Positions 24,904 to 34,550 of a stretch of DNA of 64,000 nucleotides are shown piece by piece. Origin of the DNA: Polynucleobacter paneuropaeus (GTDB lineage: Bacteria > Pseudomonadota > Gammaproteobacteria > Burkholderiales > Burkholderiaceae). The notes under the pieces are model-generated. The model made no database searches. It saw nothing but the letters and a program-made list of their open reading frames with translations, and had not been told where the DNA came from. The DNA is taken from the NCBI RefSeq assembly GCF_003261235.1, contig NZ_CP030085.1:1767241-1831240 (forward strand), written 5' to 3'. How positions within the stretch are numbered: the stretch's first letter is position 1; every line of letters starts with the position of its first letter. Position numbers and translations under genes: made by a program.

Positions 24904-25686
24904 ATGAATGCATTATTAAACGCAGTAGATACAACCCCTGTTACAACAAACGTCCTTTTAAAGGACACAGCCAAAGTAACTAACGTTGCTGTTGGTACTA
25001 CCGTTGCCCTTACTAATATGGAAGCAAATCGTATTAACTGGGAACAAGGTGCCTACAGAACAAGTAATCAAGCCTTATATGCAGTATTAGGCGATTGCTT
25101 GGCTTTTTGTGGTGATATGACACTTCCAGAAGCTAAACAACGTAGCGCATCTTTAGAGTCTTTCTATAAGGATCGCGGCTACACATATAAAAAGGATCTC
25201 CCATTAGCGACACGTGTAGTACGTGCAGTTTTTGGATCAAGAGATCGCCGTCGTATTAGCACCTACTCTTTGGTTATTCGTCAGGCAATGAAAGAGAAAG
25301 TTTTGATAGCTGACTTTTCAGCGTGGGTGGAAGAGCGTGGCGGGGTTCAAGAGATCAGTCTTGGCAAGAGCGCTACTTACATCAAGCCTGCGGACAAAGC
25401 TGAGATTGCTAAAAGCAATCTAAAAGGCAAAACACCGATTGGCTATGCCAAGTCTGAATTGCTCTCACATGTTGCTGATGCTCAGTACCTAGGCGATATG
25501 TGCGTACTTTTAGCAGAGCAACAAGCTGATGGCAGTTTTGGTGTCTATGCAGTTTTGCGTCAAGACGGACTGGTTAAGTCTGCCTTTACCTCTTTGTATG
25601 CGGTTGGCAAAGAGCTTGAAGACAAAGCCAAAGCAGAGATCAAAGCGGCAAATGATGCTGATGGTGCGGTTGCTAAATCAGCTTAA
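24904..25686 (+). CDS. element-encoded protein of unknown function
   Basis: 260 residues, cytoplasmic, with a central basic stretch (RVVRAVFGSRDRRRISTYSL near residue 101) and an Ala/Lys-rich tail. It lies directly before an AAA+ ATPase gene and is probably co-transcribed. Codons 16-21 contain the palindrome GTCCTTTTAAAGGAC (24952-24966), read as Val-Leu-Leu-Lys-Asp. Function unknown. Confidence 0.65.
   Translation: MNALLNAVDTTPVTTNVLLKDTAKVTNVAVGTTVALTNMEANRINWEQGAYRTSNQALYAVLGDCLAFCGDMTLPEAKQRSASLESFYKDRGYTYKKDLPLATRVVRAVFGSRDRRRISTYSLVIRQAMKEKVLIADFSAWVEERGGVQEISLGKSATYIKPADKAEIAKSNLKGKTPIGYAKSELLSHVADAQYLGDMCVLLAEQQADGSFGVYAVLRQDGLVKSAFTSLYAVGKELEDKAKAEIKAANDADGAVAKSA
24952..24966. repeat. 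element palindrome inside a coding sequence
   Basis: Perfect GTCCTTTTAAAGGAC, 48 bases after the start codon of the 24904 gene. It could be a binding site that controls this gene from within. Confidence 0.85.
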
Positions 25687-25740
25687 TTAATCAAGGGGAA
25701 TGTTATGAGCGTTCCCCATTCTTATTTGAAAGGAATACAA

Positions 25741-26424
25741 ATGTTTACGAAAGGAAATAATCATGAGCCTAAAACAATTGATGACATCATCTTTGGAAAT
25801 AATGAATCTAAATTGCGGATTGAAGATATTGTCTCGGGTGCCGAAGAATTACCTTACAGCGGCAAATCAGCCATTCTTTTATACGGAGTCTTTGGGACAG
25901 GCAAAACCACACTGGCCAAAATGCTACCTAACCACATTGAATATGGCAAAACTAAAGAAGAGTTAGTTTGGGATCCAGTGTTTATAGGCTGTCAGCAGGG
26001 CTTTAATGGGCCACAGCTAATGACTAAGATTGATGCAATCATGACAACAATGTCGCTAAACGTCAGCGGCCTTCATTACTTCATCCTTGATGAGGTGGAT
26101 AACTTAACCAAGCTGGCGCAACAAAGTTTGAAAACGGCCTTGAATACGACATTAGGTGTATTTGTGCTCACAACAAACAATGTTTCTCAATTAGATAAGG
26201 GCATGTTAGATCGTTGCATCTTAGTTGAGATGAATGCGGCAAATCCGAATGCTTATTTGGATATTGCCAAATCCATTGCCAATGAAACAGGAGTCACTTT
26301 ATCTAATGATGAGCTTCTACCAACTATTCAGGCCGCCAATGGATCATTTCGTAACTTGTTTCATAACGTGGGGCGCTTGGCTAGACGTAAGGCGGAAAAG
26401 GTGCCACCTAATGCTATCTACTAA
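25741..26424 (+). CDS. AAA+ ATPase (clamp-loader-like)
   Basis: 227 residues from the ATG at 25741, chosen for GAAAGGA upstream; an in-frame start at 25705 also exists. Walker A is GVFGTGKTT, Walker B YFILDEVDNL, sensor 1 VLTTNN and an arginine finger lies in MLDRC. A helical lid follows (GSFRNLFHNVGRLARRKAE). The order is that of replication factor C or RuvB-like proteins; a role in element replication or DNA handling is inferred. Confidence 0.8.
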   Translation: MFTKGNNHEPKTIDDIIFGNNESKLRIEDIVSGAEELPYSGKSAILLYGVFGTGKTTLAKMLPNHIEYGKTKEELVWDPVFIGCQQGFNGPQLMTKIDAIMTTMSLNVSGLHYFILDEVDNLTKLAQQSLKTALNTTLGVFVLTTNNVSQLDKGMLDRCILVEMNAANPNAYLDIAKSIANETGVTLSNDELLPTIQAANGSFRNLFHNVGRLARRKAEKVPPNAIY

Positions 26425-26434
26425 GGAGGGAACT

Positions 26435-26620
26435 ATGGAATCAGCATGGATTGTCTTTCTTGCAGACGATGATGAATTTGTTATTGAAGTCTTTGATAAC
26501 GAAAAGGCGGCCATTGATTGCTTTAAGTACCACATTAGCTCTGCACCATCAGCCACCTACATCGTTAGAATAGACCCAACAAACTTTCAGTCTACCTTTA
26601 CCGTCCCACTTGAAGAGTAA
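26435..26620 (+). CDS. 61-residue protein, unknown function
   Basis: Starts at the ATG after AAGGAGGG, a near-perfect ribosome binding site, ten bases past the ATPase stop. Sequence MESAWIVFLADDDEFVIEVF with a short alpha/beta layout. It ends just before a perfect intrinsic terminator and closes the operon begun at 24904. Confidence 0.72.
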   Translation: MESAWIVFLADDDEFVIEVFDNEKAAIDCFKYHISSAPSATYIVRIDPTNFQSTFTVPLEE

Positions 26621-26627
26621 AGTTAAT

Positions 26628-26652
26628 AGCCCACTTCCGAGTGGGCTTTTTT
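26628..26652 (+). terminator. intrinsic terminator of the ATPase operon
   Basis: AGCCCACT-TCCG-AGTGGGCT followed by TTTTTT. Plus strand. Confidence 0.93.
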
Positions 26653-27925
26653 ATGCCAACCTATCCGCCGCCATCGTTGCCGTCAACTTGCTGTAATGAC
26701 GATCAATCATGGCGGCACTATTTCCCATCTGCTTAGATAGCGTATGTATATCAGTCTTGTTCTCTAGTAGCTCCAAAGTAGCGTAGGTATGACGCAAGGA
26801 ATATAAAGTACGCATCTGTCCGTCGTGACTCAATCCCAAGCCACTATCTCGCATCAATCGCTTAAATGCGCCATCAATCCGCATGGGCTGGTGTCCGTTG
26901 GCAAAGACAAAGATCCGCTCGGGGCAACGAGTCTCAAACAATCTGTCAAATGGGATGTCGTACACAGCCTTTTGCCTACTGTGTAATCGCTTGAGAACGT
27001 CTACAGCTTTATGTTTGGCAATGAGCCAACGCCCTCCTGTCTTGCCATCCACCCAAATACGTAGGTATTTCTTATCTCCCTGCGTGTGCCACTCAATATT
27101 ATTCCAGCAGATATTCAGTGCTTCAGTGCCATGCCGCATGCCTGTGTATAAGAGCATTTCCACATAATCTCGCAGTAGCGGACGAGTCTCATGCTCAATC
27201 TCTAATCGGCCTTGTTTAATCCATGGCTCCATAAACTCCAACAAGCGATCAATCTCTTCACGAGTGAATGCTGGGCGGGTTTTACCCTTCTGCCCTCTAG
27301 CTGTGAGTTTGGGAATAGCTACTCGCTCGCTGATCCAGCCTTTGCTAATAGCCACAAGCTGTAACTTAGTCCAAGCACTGGCAAAGTTCATTAGGGTGCT
27401 GGCACGAGGGATCTTATTCATCTGCCTATTACGCCAAACCTCAAACTCATGCACGTCTGTATAAGTTATTTCTTCTAGTCTTTTGTCCTGAAAGTAAGGT
27501 AGAAAGTATTTTTCAATACAGGTGATGTAGCTACCGTAGACACTTTTGCCTATACCCACATCCAAGTCTTGCCGCATTGAGTAGAGAGTGGCGTGTGCAA
27601 TTTCTGCAAACGTGGGCGACTTTTGTGCAAGCCCCAGTCTTTGGCGAAATCTGGTTTCATCGTAAAGATCACAAGCCATTCGTACAGCGTGTTCAATGCT
27701 GGCTTGGCGCGTGGTCTGGCGATGCCATGAGCCATCTTGCAATCTAAAACGGCAATGCCAAAGTGGGCTTCCGGGTCTGCGGTGGATAACTACCTCGCCA
27801 TCACGCAAGTAAAGCTCTGTGGGTTCGGCGTATTTGAGCTGGCTTAGGGCTGTGGGTTGGGATTCTTGGAGTGGTGAGGAGATTACTTCTAGGTGACTTT
27901 CAGGTACTTTGATTACCTTAGTCAC
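26651..27925 (-). CDS. phage-type tyrosine integrase
   Basis: 424 residues. A DNA-binding N-terminus (residues about 100-210) is followed by the catalytic domain with Arg in LLYTGMRHGTEAL near 261, Lys in VDGKTGGRW near 297, LRHTYATLELL near 378 and the nucleophile Tyr in DRHYSKL near 413. The usual GH before the Tyr is GN here. It starts with GTG. It is the full-length integrase of the large module and the best candidate for recognising tRNA-Phe. Confidence 0.92.
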   Translation of the reverse strand: MTKVIKVPESHLEVISSPLQESQPTALSQLKYAEPTELYLRDGEVVIHRRPGSPLWHCRFRLQDGSWHRQTTRQASIEHAVRMACDLYDETRFRQRLGLAQKSPTFAEIAHATLYSMRQDLDVGIGKSVYGSYITCIEKYFLPYFQDKRLEEITYTDVHEFEVWRNRQMNKIPRASTLMNFASAWTKLQLVAISKGWISERVAIPKLTARGQKGKTRPAFTREEIDRLLEFMEPWIKQGRLEIEHETRPLLRDYVEMLLYTGMRHGTEALNICWNNIEWHTQGDKKYLRIWVDGKTGGRWLIAKHKAVDVLKRLHSRQKAVYDIPFDRLFETRCPERIFVFANGHQPMRIDGAFKRLMRDSGLGLSHDGQMRTLYSLRHTYATLELLENKTDIHTLSKQMGNSAAMIDRHYSKLTATMAADRLA

Positions 27926-28065
27926 TTTGTAGGTGGCGTGCTGTTGTCATACAGCTATTTTATTTTCAGCTTTTGTTTTGAGCAACCTTAAAAAGAAACG
28001 CCTTCCTCTTTTATTAATTATGTTTACCTCGTAGTTTTGGCCACATTGAATGATATTCATTTTGG

Positions 28066-30576
28066 TTAGAGCAACTCCTTATTCTCAAAAGTAGCGGCAT
28101 AATCTTCTGCACTCAAAACTGTGCTGAATAAACCAACATCCTCTCCAGCATGCTTATTGATCCCCACATAATTAAGACTAGCATCTTCATAACGCTTGAA
28201 CTTATAAACAGCATCATTCATTAAGCCGCTATTAAATACACCTAGACTAACCAATATTTCAAAATCTTTAACTGTTAATCCAGTTACTTTTTTAAACAAG
28301 CCTGGCTCCAGCTGAGTTATCACATCTTGTAAACTTCTCTCCCTATAGTCTGTTAGATACATAAAAACTGGAATACGAGTTGCAAACTTTATTAACTTCT
28401 CCTGTATCTGTTTACGAAGATTCTTATACTCCCTCTCCTCATCAGTCATAGTCTTCTTATCTTTAGCTGAAGGTTCTTTTTTATTGGCCTCTTGCTTTAT
28501 TTTTTTGACACTTTCTGACTTATTGATGATTGTTTCTATTTCTTGGTTGAGATTACGGAATCCTTCAATGCTCATCAAGGCCTTCATCGCATCCTTATTA
28601 TTCATAAGTCGCTGAAGCGTTGAATTATCAACGTTTACCAAGAGGGCGCTTTCCCAGCGCCTAGCCAATAAAGTTGCAGTGGTTCCACTCATAGCCAAAT
28701 CAAGTATTCCAGCCGCATCAATCTGCTTCATGGAAGAACCGTCATATGCTAATACTGGTAAAAACTTAATAAACTCTTCCACCTTTTTTTCTGGATTACT
28801 TTCATTTACCTCTAAGCGACAACTGTAATCTGCTATCTGCTTAAGAGCTCGGTCTGGCGCGAAATCAAAAACATAACACTCCTCTTTAATGATTTGCTCT
28901 TTATTTGGGGATGTACTATCTGTATTTTTGATAGTCCAAGGTGTTTGGACTCTAAAGGCCGCTTGAAAATAAGTTTCGGGTGATGTTGTATTGCGCAACA
29001 TAAAAATACCTGTCCAAGGCTTTACTGAGACGCCGGTAGTTAGCTTGCCGCAAGATAAGGTAATTGTTTTTGTTTTAAGTGGATCATCCATAGCCTCAAA
29101 AATAGGCGGCAATGCATCAACTCCAATTCCAGCACTGGGGCCTGCGGCTATGATGACTTCATAGTCGTTATAAAACTTATTTTGCTTCTGCTTAAGCAAG
29201 CTCCCCATTGCATAACATGAGGCAACTGTGGGAAGAAACCAGAAGGTATGAGAAAGTAAGTTTAAAAGCCGCGCATGAGAAAATGGCATTGGAGGTTTTT
29301 TAGCCCCCAACTTTAAATTATCTATAGTAGTTTCGGAAAATGATCCTCGAATTAAATCAAGCCATTTTTGAACTTCATTTTCATATTTAAATTTTGCATT
29401 CTTACCTTCTCCATTTGCCGAAAAAAATACGTTTAAATCAAATTCGTCAAATTCACCCTCCATTGCTATACGCTTTATAGAATCGGGTAATTGGTATGTC
29501 ATCAGTACCATTCTTGGTAATGCGGCATACGGGTTATTAGGCTTTACCCAAGCCATTTTTGCACGTTGCTCATCGGAATACGTCCAATTGTAAATTTGTT
29601 CTTCAATGAACTCACCTGAGCCAATCGCCCTAAAAGGGGTGCCCGACAGATAAAGATACGAATTTGTTGTAATTGGCATGACCTCTTCATCAAAATATTC
29701 AATTCCTTCACCCTCTGCAAACTTGATCTCTTTTTTATCTTCTGCTTCAAAAAGTTCTTTTGCACTTTCTCTCCAAGCGCCATAATGATATTCATCAAAA
29801 ACAACGCAATCCCAATGCGTTGTGTGAACCCATTCATTTTTTGCTTTGATACCTCCTACAGAGTTTTTACCGAGGTAGTCTTGAAAGGAGCCAAAACATA
29901 CAAATGGTTTATTCTTTTTTAAATCTTCATAGTGCAAACCATCACGCGAGAGAAATTGCCAATCAGCAAAATCAATATGATTTTTTAGATCCTCTTCCCA
30001 TGCATTCTGAACTGCTGGCTTAAAAGTAAGTACGAGAACTTTCTTCCAGCTCATCTGTTTAGCCAGTTGATACGTAGCAAAAGTTTTACCAAATCGCATC
30101 TTCGCATTCCATAAAAAATGCGGCGTTTTACTTTTATTTTCACTAGAAAAACTTTTGAAATACGTAATAGTCTTGGAGACAGCTTCAGATTGCTCGGGAC
30201 GCATGCCAAAATCCGCCGTTCTATTATCTTCTGAGAAGACGCCTGATTTCACCGTAATAATTGCGGCCTTAACATCAGCTACATTGCATTTAAACCATTC
30301 CCCGTTAGGATTTTTAAATCCTTTCTTACGTAACACTCTATGAACATCATGATCAGTAAATGAACCACCATCACTTTTCATAGCTGATTCTTCAAGCAAA
30401 ATTTGGTACGGTAATTTACCTGGTGTTTTTAATGAATATATTTGTTTTAGCCGCGCCTGAGCGTTAATAGTTGTAAAGCCAACTTTGAGCAATCCATTAA
30501 ATTGTGGATTGCTATCTTGATATGCATAAATGGTTGGGTTTGTATCAACTTTTTTTGGAAAAAACTCATTTGCCAT
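28066..30576 (-). CDS. superfamily 2 helicase with N-terminal GIY-YIG-type (T5orf172) domain
   Basis: 836 residues. Residues about 10-95 form a T5orf172-like nuclease domain: GLLKVGFTTINAQARLKQ, then FTDHDVHRVL and NGEWFKC. The helicase core follows, with WNAKMRFGKTFATYQLAK (Walker A region) near residue 155, VFDEYHYGAWRES (Walker B, DEYH) near 253 and LSGTPFRAIGSG near 309, and the second RecA-like domain with FRVQTPWT near 557. It would be the cutting and translocating part of a restriction system. The start lies just after the methylase stop. Confidence 0.82.
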   Translation of the reverse strand: MANEFFPKKVDTNPTIYAYQDSNPQFNGLLKVGFTTINAQARLKQIYSLKTPGKLPYQILLEESAMKSDGGSFTDHDVHRVLRKKGFKNPNGEWFKCNVADVKAAIITVKSGVFSEDNRTADFGMRPEQSEAVSKTITYFKSFSSENKSKTPHFLWNAKMRFGKTFATYQLAKQMSWKKVLVLTFKPAVQNAWEEDLKNHIDFADWQFLSRDGLHYEDLKKNKPFVCFGSFQDYLGKNSVGGIKAKNEWVHTTHWDCVVFDEYHYGAWRESAKELFEAEDKKEIKFAEGEGIEYFDEEVMPITTNSYLYLSGTPFRAIGSGEFIEEQIYNWTYSDEQRAKMAWVKPNNPYAALPRMVLMTYQLPDSIKRIAMEGEFDEFDLNVFFSANGEGKNAKFKYENEVQKWLDLIRGSFSETTIDNLKLGAKKPPMPFSHARLLNLLSHTFWFLPTVASCYAMGSLLKQKQNKFYNDYEVIIAAGPSAGIGVDALPPIFEAMDDPLKTKTITLSCGKLTTGVSVKPWTGIFMLRNTTSPETYFQAAFRVQTPWTIKNTDSTSPNKEQIIKEECYVFDFAPDRALKQIADYSCRLEVNESNPEKKVEEFIKFLPVLAYDGSSMKQIDAAGILDLAMSGTTATLLARRWESALLVNVDNSTLQRLMNNKDAMKALMSIEGFRNLNQEIETIINKSESVKKIKQEANKKEPSAKDKKTMTDEEREYKNLRKQIQEKLIKFATRIPVFMYLTDYRERSLQDVITQLEPGLFKKVTGLTVKDFEILVSLGVFNSGLMNDAVYKFKRYEDASLNYVGINKHAGEDVGLFSTVLSAEDYAATFENKELL

Positions 30577-30577
30577 A

Positions 30578-32077
30578 TCAATCTTCCATTGGCTTTATTT
30601 TATTAGAAATATGCGTTATTTCATCTTTCGTTAAGCCGTATCTTTCATACAAATCTTTCTCAGACCATTTTTTCTTCATCGACAAACTAGGTGCGAATAA
30701 AAATCTATCTTTTGTTATATCTTGTGAAAATGACATTTGAGCCACAAGGAACCTAACAAATTTCGTTTTTAGATAAGAGGCTAAATTTTCTGCCTCCTCT
30801 TTATTGTCAAATGCACCAGCAACTAAATAGGTTTCAGTACATACGTAATCAGGTGGTAAAACATCAACAATGGAAAGAACTTTCCGCATCCCTTGTTTGT
30901 CAGGCTGTCCAGCATGGTCATATGAAACTTTTGATGTAATTACTTTCCACTTATTAATTAATTCAAAACCTGTTGTGATTTCACTCTTTTTAAAAGGGCC
31001 TTCGCCACCATTCCACCTCAAAATTAGGTCACCAGTTTTAGTTGGCCTGATATTTGTAGATAGGCCAAATGGTTTTCTACTTGAGACTTGTTTACTTAAG
31101 GAAAGGTCTTTCTTTTGATTTACTTTTCGGATGATGGAAATTGCATTGCTATCTCTAATTAAAGTATTAAATTCATTTAGCGATCTAGTGGATTTTGTGG
31201 TCAATCCACTATTAATAGTTGTAACTTCACAGTCTCCAGCATGGTCACGAGACCAAAGAAAATAACAAATACCCCCAGCAATATCAACACCTGGAAAACA
31301 ATCTGAAGCGTTTGGAAAATCAATTAAATGGCTGAGCCTATTATCATTCAACATTGAATTTCTAAATTCATCAAGCCCTTTACCACCAGCAAACCATCTT
31401 GACGGAACAATCATTGAAATAAATCTAGGATTTAATTTAATGGCCTGTTCAATAAACTTGTGATACAAAGGTGAGGCACTTTTCCCAAAGCCTCCATCGT
31501 TTAACTGGTATGGTGGATTGCCAACTATTACATCAAATTTCATATCAAAAATTTCCTCTGGCGATTCAGTGTGAATAAATTGATAGGCATGGGTCTCAAG
31601 CTCACTACCTCGATTATGAACCTCAATACTTGCTCCGCAGAAGGTGCACTTATTGTTTTTCCATACGTGCTCAACTCTATCAAATTTAATATTGCCCTCA
31701 ACATTTTTAAATCTATTTACTAATGAGTATTTGCCATTTGCATTTTTTGAACAATAAAGTGATCTTCTAGAAAGTAGTGAGGTTAATTCCGTGATAGCTA
31801 TTCCAAATACTTGATTGGTCAATATATGGTTAATTCTTTTTTCTTTATCAGGTATTACTTTTGCTAAACCAACATCTAGCCTCTTAACTATTTCGCGGAG
31901 GAAAACTCCCGTCTTACTCACTGGATCCAAAAAGGTTGTTTCAGTACTTTTCCACAGACTTAAGGGCAATAAATCTAAAATTTGATTTGCTAATACTGGG
32001 GGAGTGAAGACTTCATCATTGCTTAGATTGGCTATGCATGTCAGCACGTCTGGGTTATAGGTTGTGTTAACGCTCAT
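30578..32077 (-). CDS. Eco57I-like N6-adenine DNA methyltransferase
   Basis: About 499 residues from the ATG at 32077. Motif I appears as FLDPVSKTGVFLREIV near residue 40 and motif IV as IVGNPPYQLNDGG near residue 187, the adenine-methylase signature. A four-Cys-like CTFCG sequence near residue 145 may bind metal. The C-terminal half could be the target recognition domain. It overlaps the upstream methylase-like gene by 11 bases and precedes the helicase gene, so the three form one operon. Confidence 0.85.
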   Translation of the reverse strand: MSVNTTYNPDVLTCIANLSNDEVFTPPVLANQILDLLPLSLWKSTETTFLDPVSKTGVFLREIVKRLDVGLAKVIPDKEKRINHILTNQVFGIAITELTSLLSRRSLYCSKNANGKYSLVNRFKNVEGNIKFDRVEHVWKNNKCTFCGASIEVHNRGSELETHAYQFIHTESPEEIFDMKFDVIVGNPPYQLNDGGFGKSASPLYHKFIEQAIKLNPRFISMIVPSRWFAGGKGLDEFRNSMLNDNRLSHLIDFPNASDCFPGVDIAGGICYFLWSRDHAGDCEVTTINSGLTTKSTRSLNEFNTLIRDSNAISIIRKVNQKKDLSLSKQVSSRKPFGLSTNIRPTKTGDLILRWNGGEGPFKKSEITTGFELINKWKVITSKVSYDHAGQPDKQGMRKVLSIVDVLPPDYVCTETYLVAGAFDNKEEAENLASYLKTKFVRFLVAQMSFSQDITKDRFLFAPSLSMKKKWSEKDLYERYGLTKDEITHISNKIKPMED

Positions 32078-32744
32078 TTGTAACACCAAAATAACTTGTT
32101 AAAGGATAGTCCTTTACTGGTGTTGGAATGAAAACTCCATCACCCATATCAGAAAACAATGGCAATGATTCAATTTCTGCATGGATTAGCAATCCTTCAA
32201 ATGAATAATCGCGTCGCTTTACGAACCCCTCTGTTGCTGGTGACCACTCTGAAAATACAATTGGTTTTGGTGGATTCGACGCTGTTTGAAACGTCAATGC
32301 ATCACCCCAAACAATATTCTTACTCAAAATAAACTCTATTGAGTTAATGCATTCTTCTCTTTTATTACTCTTGTATGATTTATCATAAAATTCAATGAAT
32401 TTATTGAGCAATCTTTTTCTGCAATCAACAACATTATCTTCAAGAATGTCTATGCCATAAAGGCTTGAAACGGCAATAATCGAATAGCATTCAAACTCAG
32501 TTTGACTCTTTTTGTATCTTGACTCCACTGTCGCCAATTTTCTAGTTAATATTTCTATCAAAAAGTTACCATGCCCACATGCTGACTCTAAAAATCTTGA
32601 GTCAATTCGTTCTGTTTCATGCTTGACTAAATCAAGCATTGCGTTTACCTCACGAGGGTTTGTATAAACCTCACCATGGTTAGTGACCCGATTTCTAGAA
32701 ACAACTTGGGAATCGAGCGGTTCCTGTTTTAACTGGTTACTCAT
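32067..32744 (-). CDS. methyltransferase-like partner protein
   Basis: 225 residues with a SAM-binding motif I (FLESACGHGNFLIEILTRKL near residue 52) and a later GDALTFQ, but no NPPY motif: the equivalent place reads VFSEWSPATEG. It may be a regulatory or target-recognition partner of the full methylase, or a degenerate methylase kept for complex assembly. First gene of the three-gene unit. Confidence 0.75.
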   Translation of the reverse strand: MSNQLKQEPLDSQVVSRNRVTNHGEVYTNPREVNAMLDLVKHETERIDSRFLESACGHGNFLIEILTRKLATVESRYKKSQTEFECYSIIAVSSLYGIDILEDNVVDCRKRLLNKFIEFYDKSYKSNKREECINSIEFILSKNIVWGDALTFQTASNPPKPIVFSEWSPATEGFVKRRDYSFEGLLIHAEIESLPLFSDMGDGVFIPTPVKDYPLTSYFGVTNER

Positions 32745-32858
32745 TTATATTTTTTTATTTCTCTAATTTGCCTTCTACAGCCTTATTGTCTAGTCAGGCT
32801 AACCTTGTTTAATGCTTTAACTATCATTTTGCGTTATTTGGCACGTGTAATCAATTTT

Positions 32859-32873
32859 GTCGTTTTAAACGAC
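32859..32873. repeat. palindrome GTCGTTTTAAACGAC upstream of the methylase operon
   Basis: Perfect 7-bp arms around a central T, 115 bases before the first gene of the restriction-modification-like operon. A possible operator or recombination site. Confidence 0.88.
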
Positions 32874-32949
32874 ATTATTAGTTAAGGGGCTCATCTAGTG
32901 AGCTTCTGGTCTCATATTCTGACTATTCGCCATAACTTAGGGGATAGTC

Positions 32950-33264
32950 ATGAAATTTCTTATTACCTTGTTCTTGATAGCTCAGCTTGGACTCTTTGTT
33001 CGCAACTCTAGCGCACAAGTAGCAAATTTCGATAACTCGCCATACAACATGCAAAACAGCCCCTACAACATGGATAACTCGCCGTATAACATGCGTAATA
33101 GCCCTTACAACATGGATAACAGCGCGTACAACGCTAACTCAAAAAATGGGGTTTATGACAACTCAGGCAATCGTATTGGCTATGAGGTTAAGGCGCCAAG
33201 TGGAGTAACAAATTACTTTGACAACTCAGGTAATAGGATTGGCTATACGCCATCAAAACGATAA
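32950..33264 (+). CDS. secreted NSPYNM-repeat protein
   Basis: 104 residues. Signal peptide (FLITLFLIAQLGLFVRNSSA), then four perfect seven-residue repeats of the form NSPYNMx and a fifth degenerate one, then two copies of DNSGNRIGY at residues about 70 and 90. Similar tandem NSPYN proteins occur in other Proteobacteria as I recall; role unknown, probably periplasmic. Confidence 0.75.
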   Translation: MKFLITLFLIAQLGLFVRNSSAQVANFDNSPYNMQNSPYNMDNSPYNMRNSPYNMDNSAYNANSKNGVYDNSGNRIGYEVKAPSGVTNYFDNSGNRIGYTPSKR

Positions 33265-33268
33265 CGCC

Positions 33269-33517
33269 ATGTTGTTTAGTGCAATCATACTCAGCATTGT
33301 TTTGCCAATACAAGTATCGACAACTAGCCCCAGTTTTAAGCCATTCATTGTTAAAGCCACAATTGATGCGGCAGTACTTGCAGGCCTTCCTTCCTCAAAA
33401 GCGGCAAAAAAATATGCTTTTCAATCTCAAATTCCAGATTTCTTAATGGCAGAAGCATATCTTTCCTCTGAGCCTGTTAGCTGGAGGAGACTGTACTTTA
33501 GAAAAATATTTTCTTAA
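33269..33517 (+). CDS. small secreted protein, unknown function
   Basis: 82 residues from the ATG at 33269, five bases past the previous stop. It begins with a signal-like MLFSAIILSIVLPIQ. No strong ribosome binding site is seen, so the gene is tentative. Confidence 0.4.
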   Translation: MLFSAIILSIVLPIQVSTTSPSFKPFIVKATIDAAVLAGLPSSKAAKKYAFQSQIPDFLMAEAYLSSEPVSWRRLYFRKIFS

Positions 33518-33578
33518 TGGGCTCATAAAACGAGCCAGTGCATTAGTATTTAAATATCAACGCAAATAAAGAGTCATT

Positions 33579-34547
33579 ATGGGTGATATGGAGCGGCTAC
33601 ATAGAATTAAGTACATGATTCAAGCGCGCCATTGCGTTTCGCTTGACGAGTTTCTATCTGAGCTAGAAATATCAAAAGCAACCTTTAAGCGCGACTTAGA
33701 GTATTTGCGAAGCCGCATGAATGCGTCAATTGTTTACGATAGATTTAAGGGCGGGTACTGCTTTGATTCTGCCGTAATTGGTGAAAAAATTGAATTGCCT
33801 GGGCTTTGGTTTTCTGAAAAAGAGGCTACAGCATTAGTTCTAATGCAACACCTCTTATCTGGCCTCGATAAAGGCGGCCTAATAGAGCCACACATTGCCC
33901 CATTAACCTCAATCATTGATGGCATTTTAGGTCAAAGCAACACTCCGACAAAAGAACTGCGTAAGAGATTAAAAGTATTTGGAATGTCGGCGCGTAAAGG
34001 CTCTATCGAAAATTTTGAAGAGGTTGGTAACGCCCTCCTCACTCGCAAGAGACTTCATATTACTTACTATGCTCGTGGTAAAGATGAAACTACTAAGCGT
34101 GAAATTTCCCCACAACGATTAATCTTTTATAGAGATAACTGGTATCTAGATGCCTTCTGTCATCTACGAAAAGATTTACGTAGCTTTGCTGTCGACTGTA
34201 TTAGCAAAGCAATCATTACCAACTCAAAGGCAGATGAGATTTCCGAAAAGCAATTACATGAACACTTTGCAGAGAGCTATGGAATATTCTCTGGCAAAGC
34301 TAGTCAACGCGCCAAGCTAAAGTTCTCACCTGAAAAAGCTAGATGGGTTAGTAGTGAAACATGGCATGGTCAACAAGTTGGAGCTTTCGATAAGGAAGGT
34401 AACTACCTTCTAGAATTTGATTACAACCAAGACCCAGAATTGGTAATGGATATTTTGAAGTATGGAGCAGGCGTTGAAGTTCTGGCGCCAACAAGTCTTC
34501 GTAAACGAGTTAAAGATGAGGCTACAAAAACATTAGCTTTGTATTAA
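33579..34547 (+). CDS. WYL-domain transcriptional regulator
   Basis: 322 residues. An N-terminal winged helix (SLDEFLSELEISKATFKRDL near residue 20) is followed by a WYL domain in which RLIFYRDNWYLDAFCHLRK near residue 187 holds the signature, and a C-terminal WCX region. WYL regulators often control defence systems and sense nucleic-acid ligands. Its neighbour, the methylase-helicase operon, is the likely target. Confidence 0.88.
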   Translation: MGDMERLHRIKYMIQARHCVSLDEFLSELEISKATFKRDLEYLRSRMNASIVYDRFKGGYCFDSAVIGEKIELPGLWFSEKEATALVLMQHLLSGLDKGGLIEPHIAPLTSIIDGILGQSNTPTKELRKRLKVFGMSARKGSIENFEEVGNALLTRKRLHITYYARGKDETTKREISPQRLIFYRDNWYLDAFCHLRKDLRSFAVDCISKAIITNSKADEISEKQLHEHFAESYGIFSGKASQRAKLKFSPEKARWVSSETWHGQQVGAFDKEGNYLLEFDYNQDPELVMDILKYGAGVEVLAPTSLRKRVKDEATKTLALY

Positions 34548-34550
34548 TTT

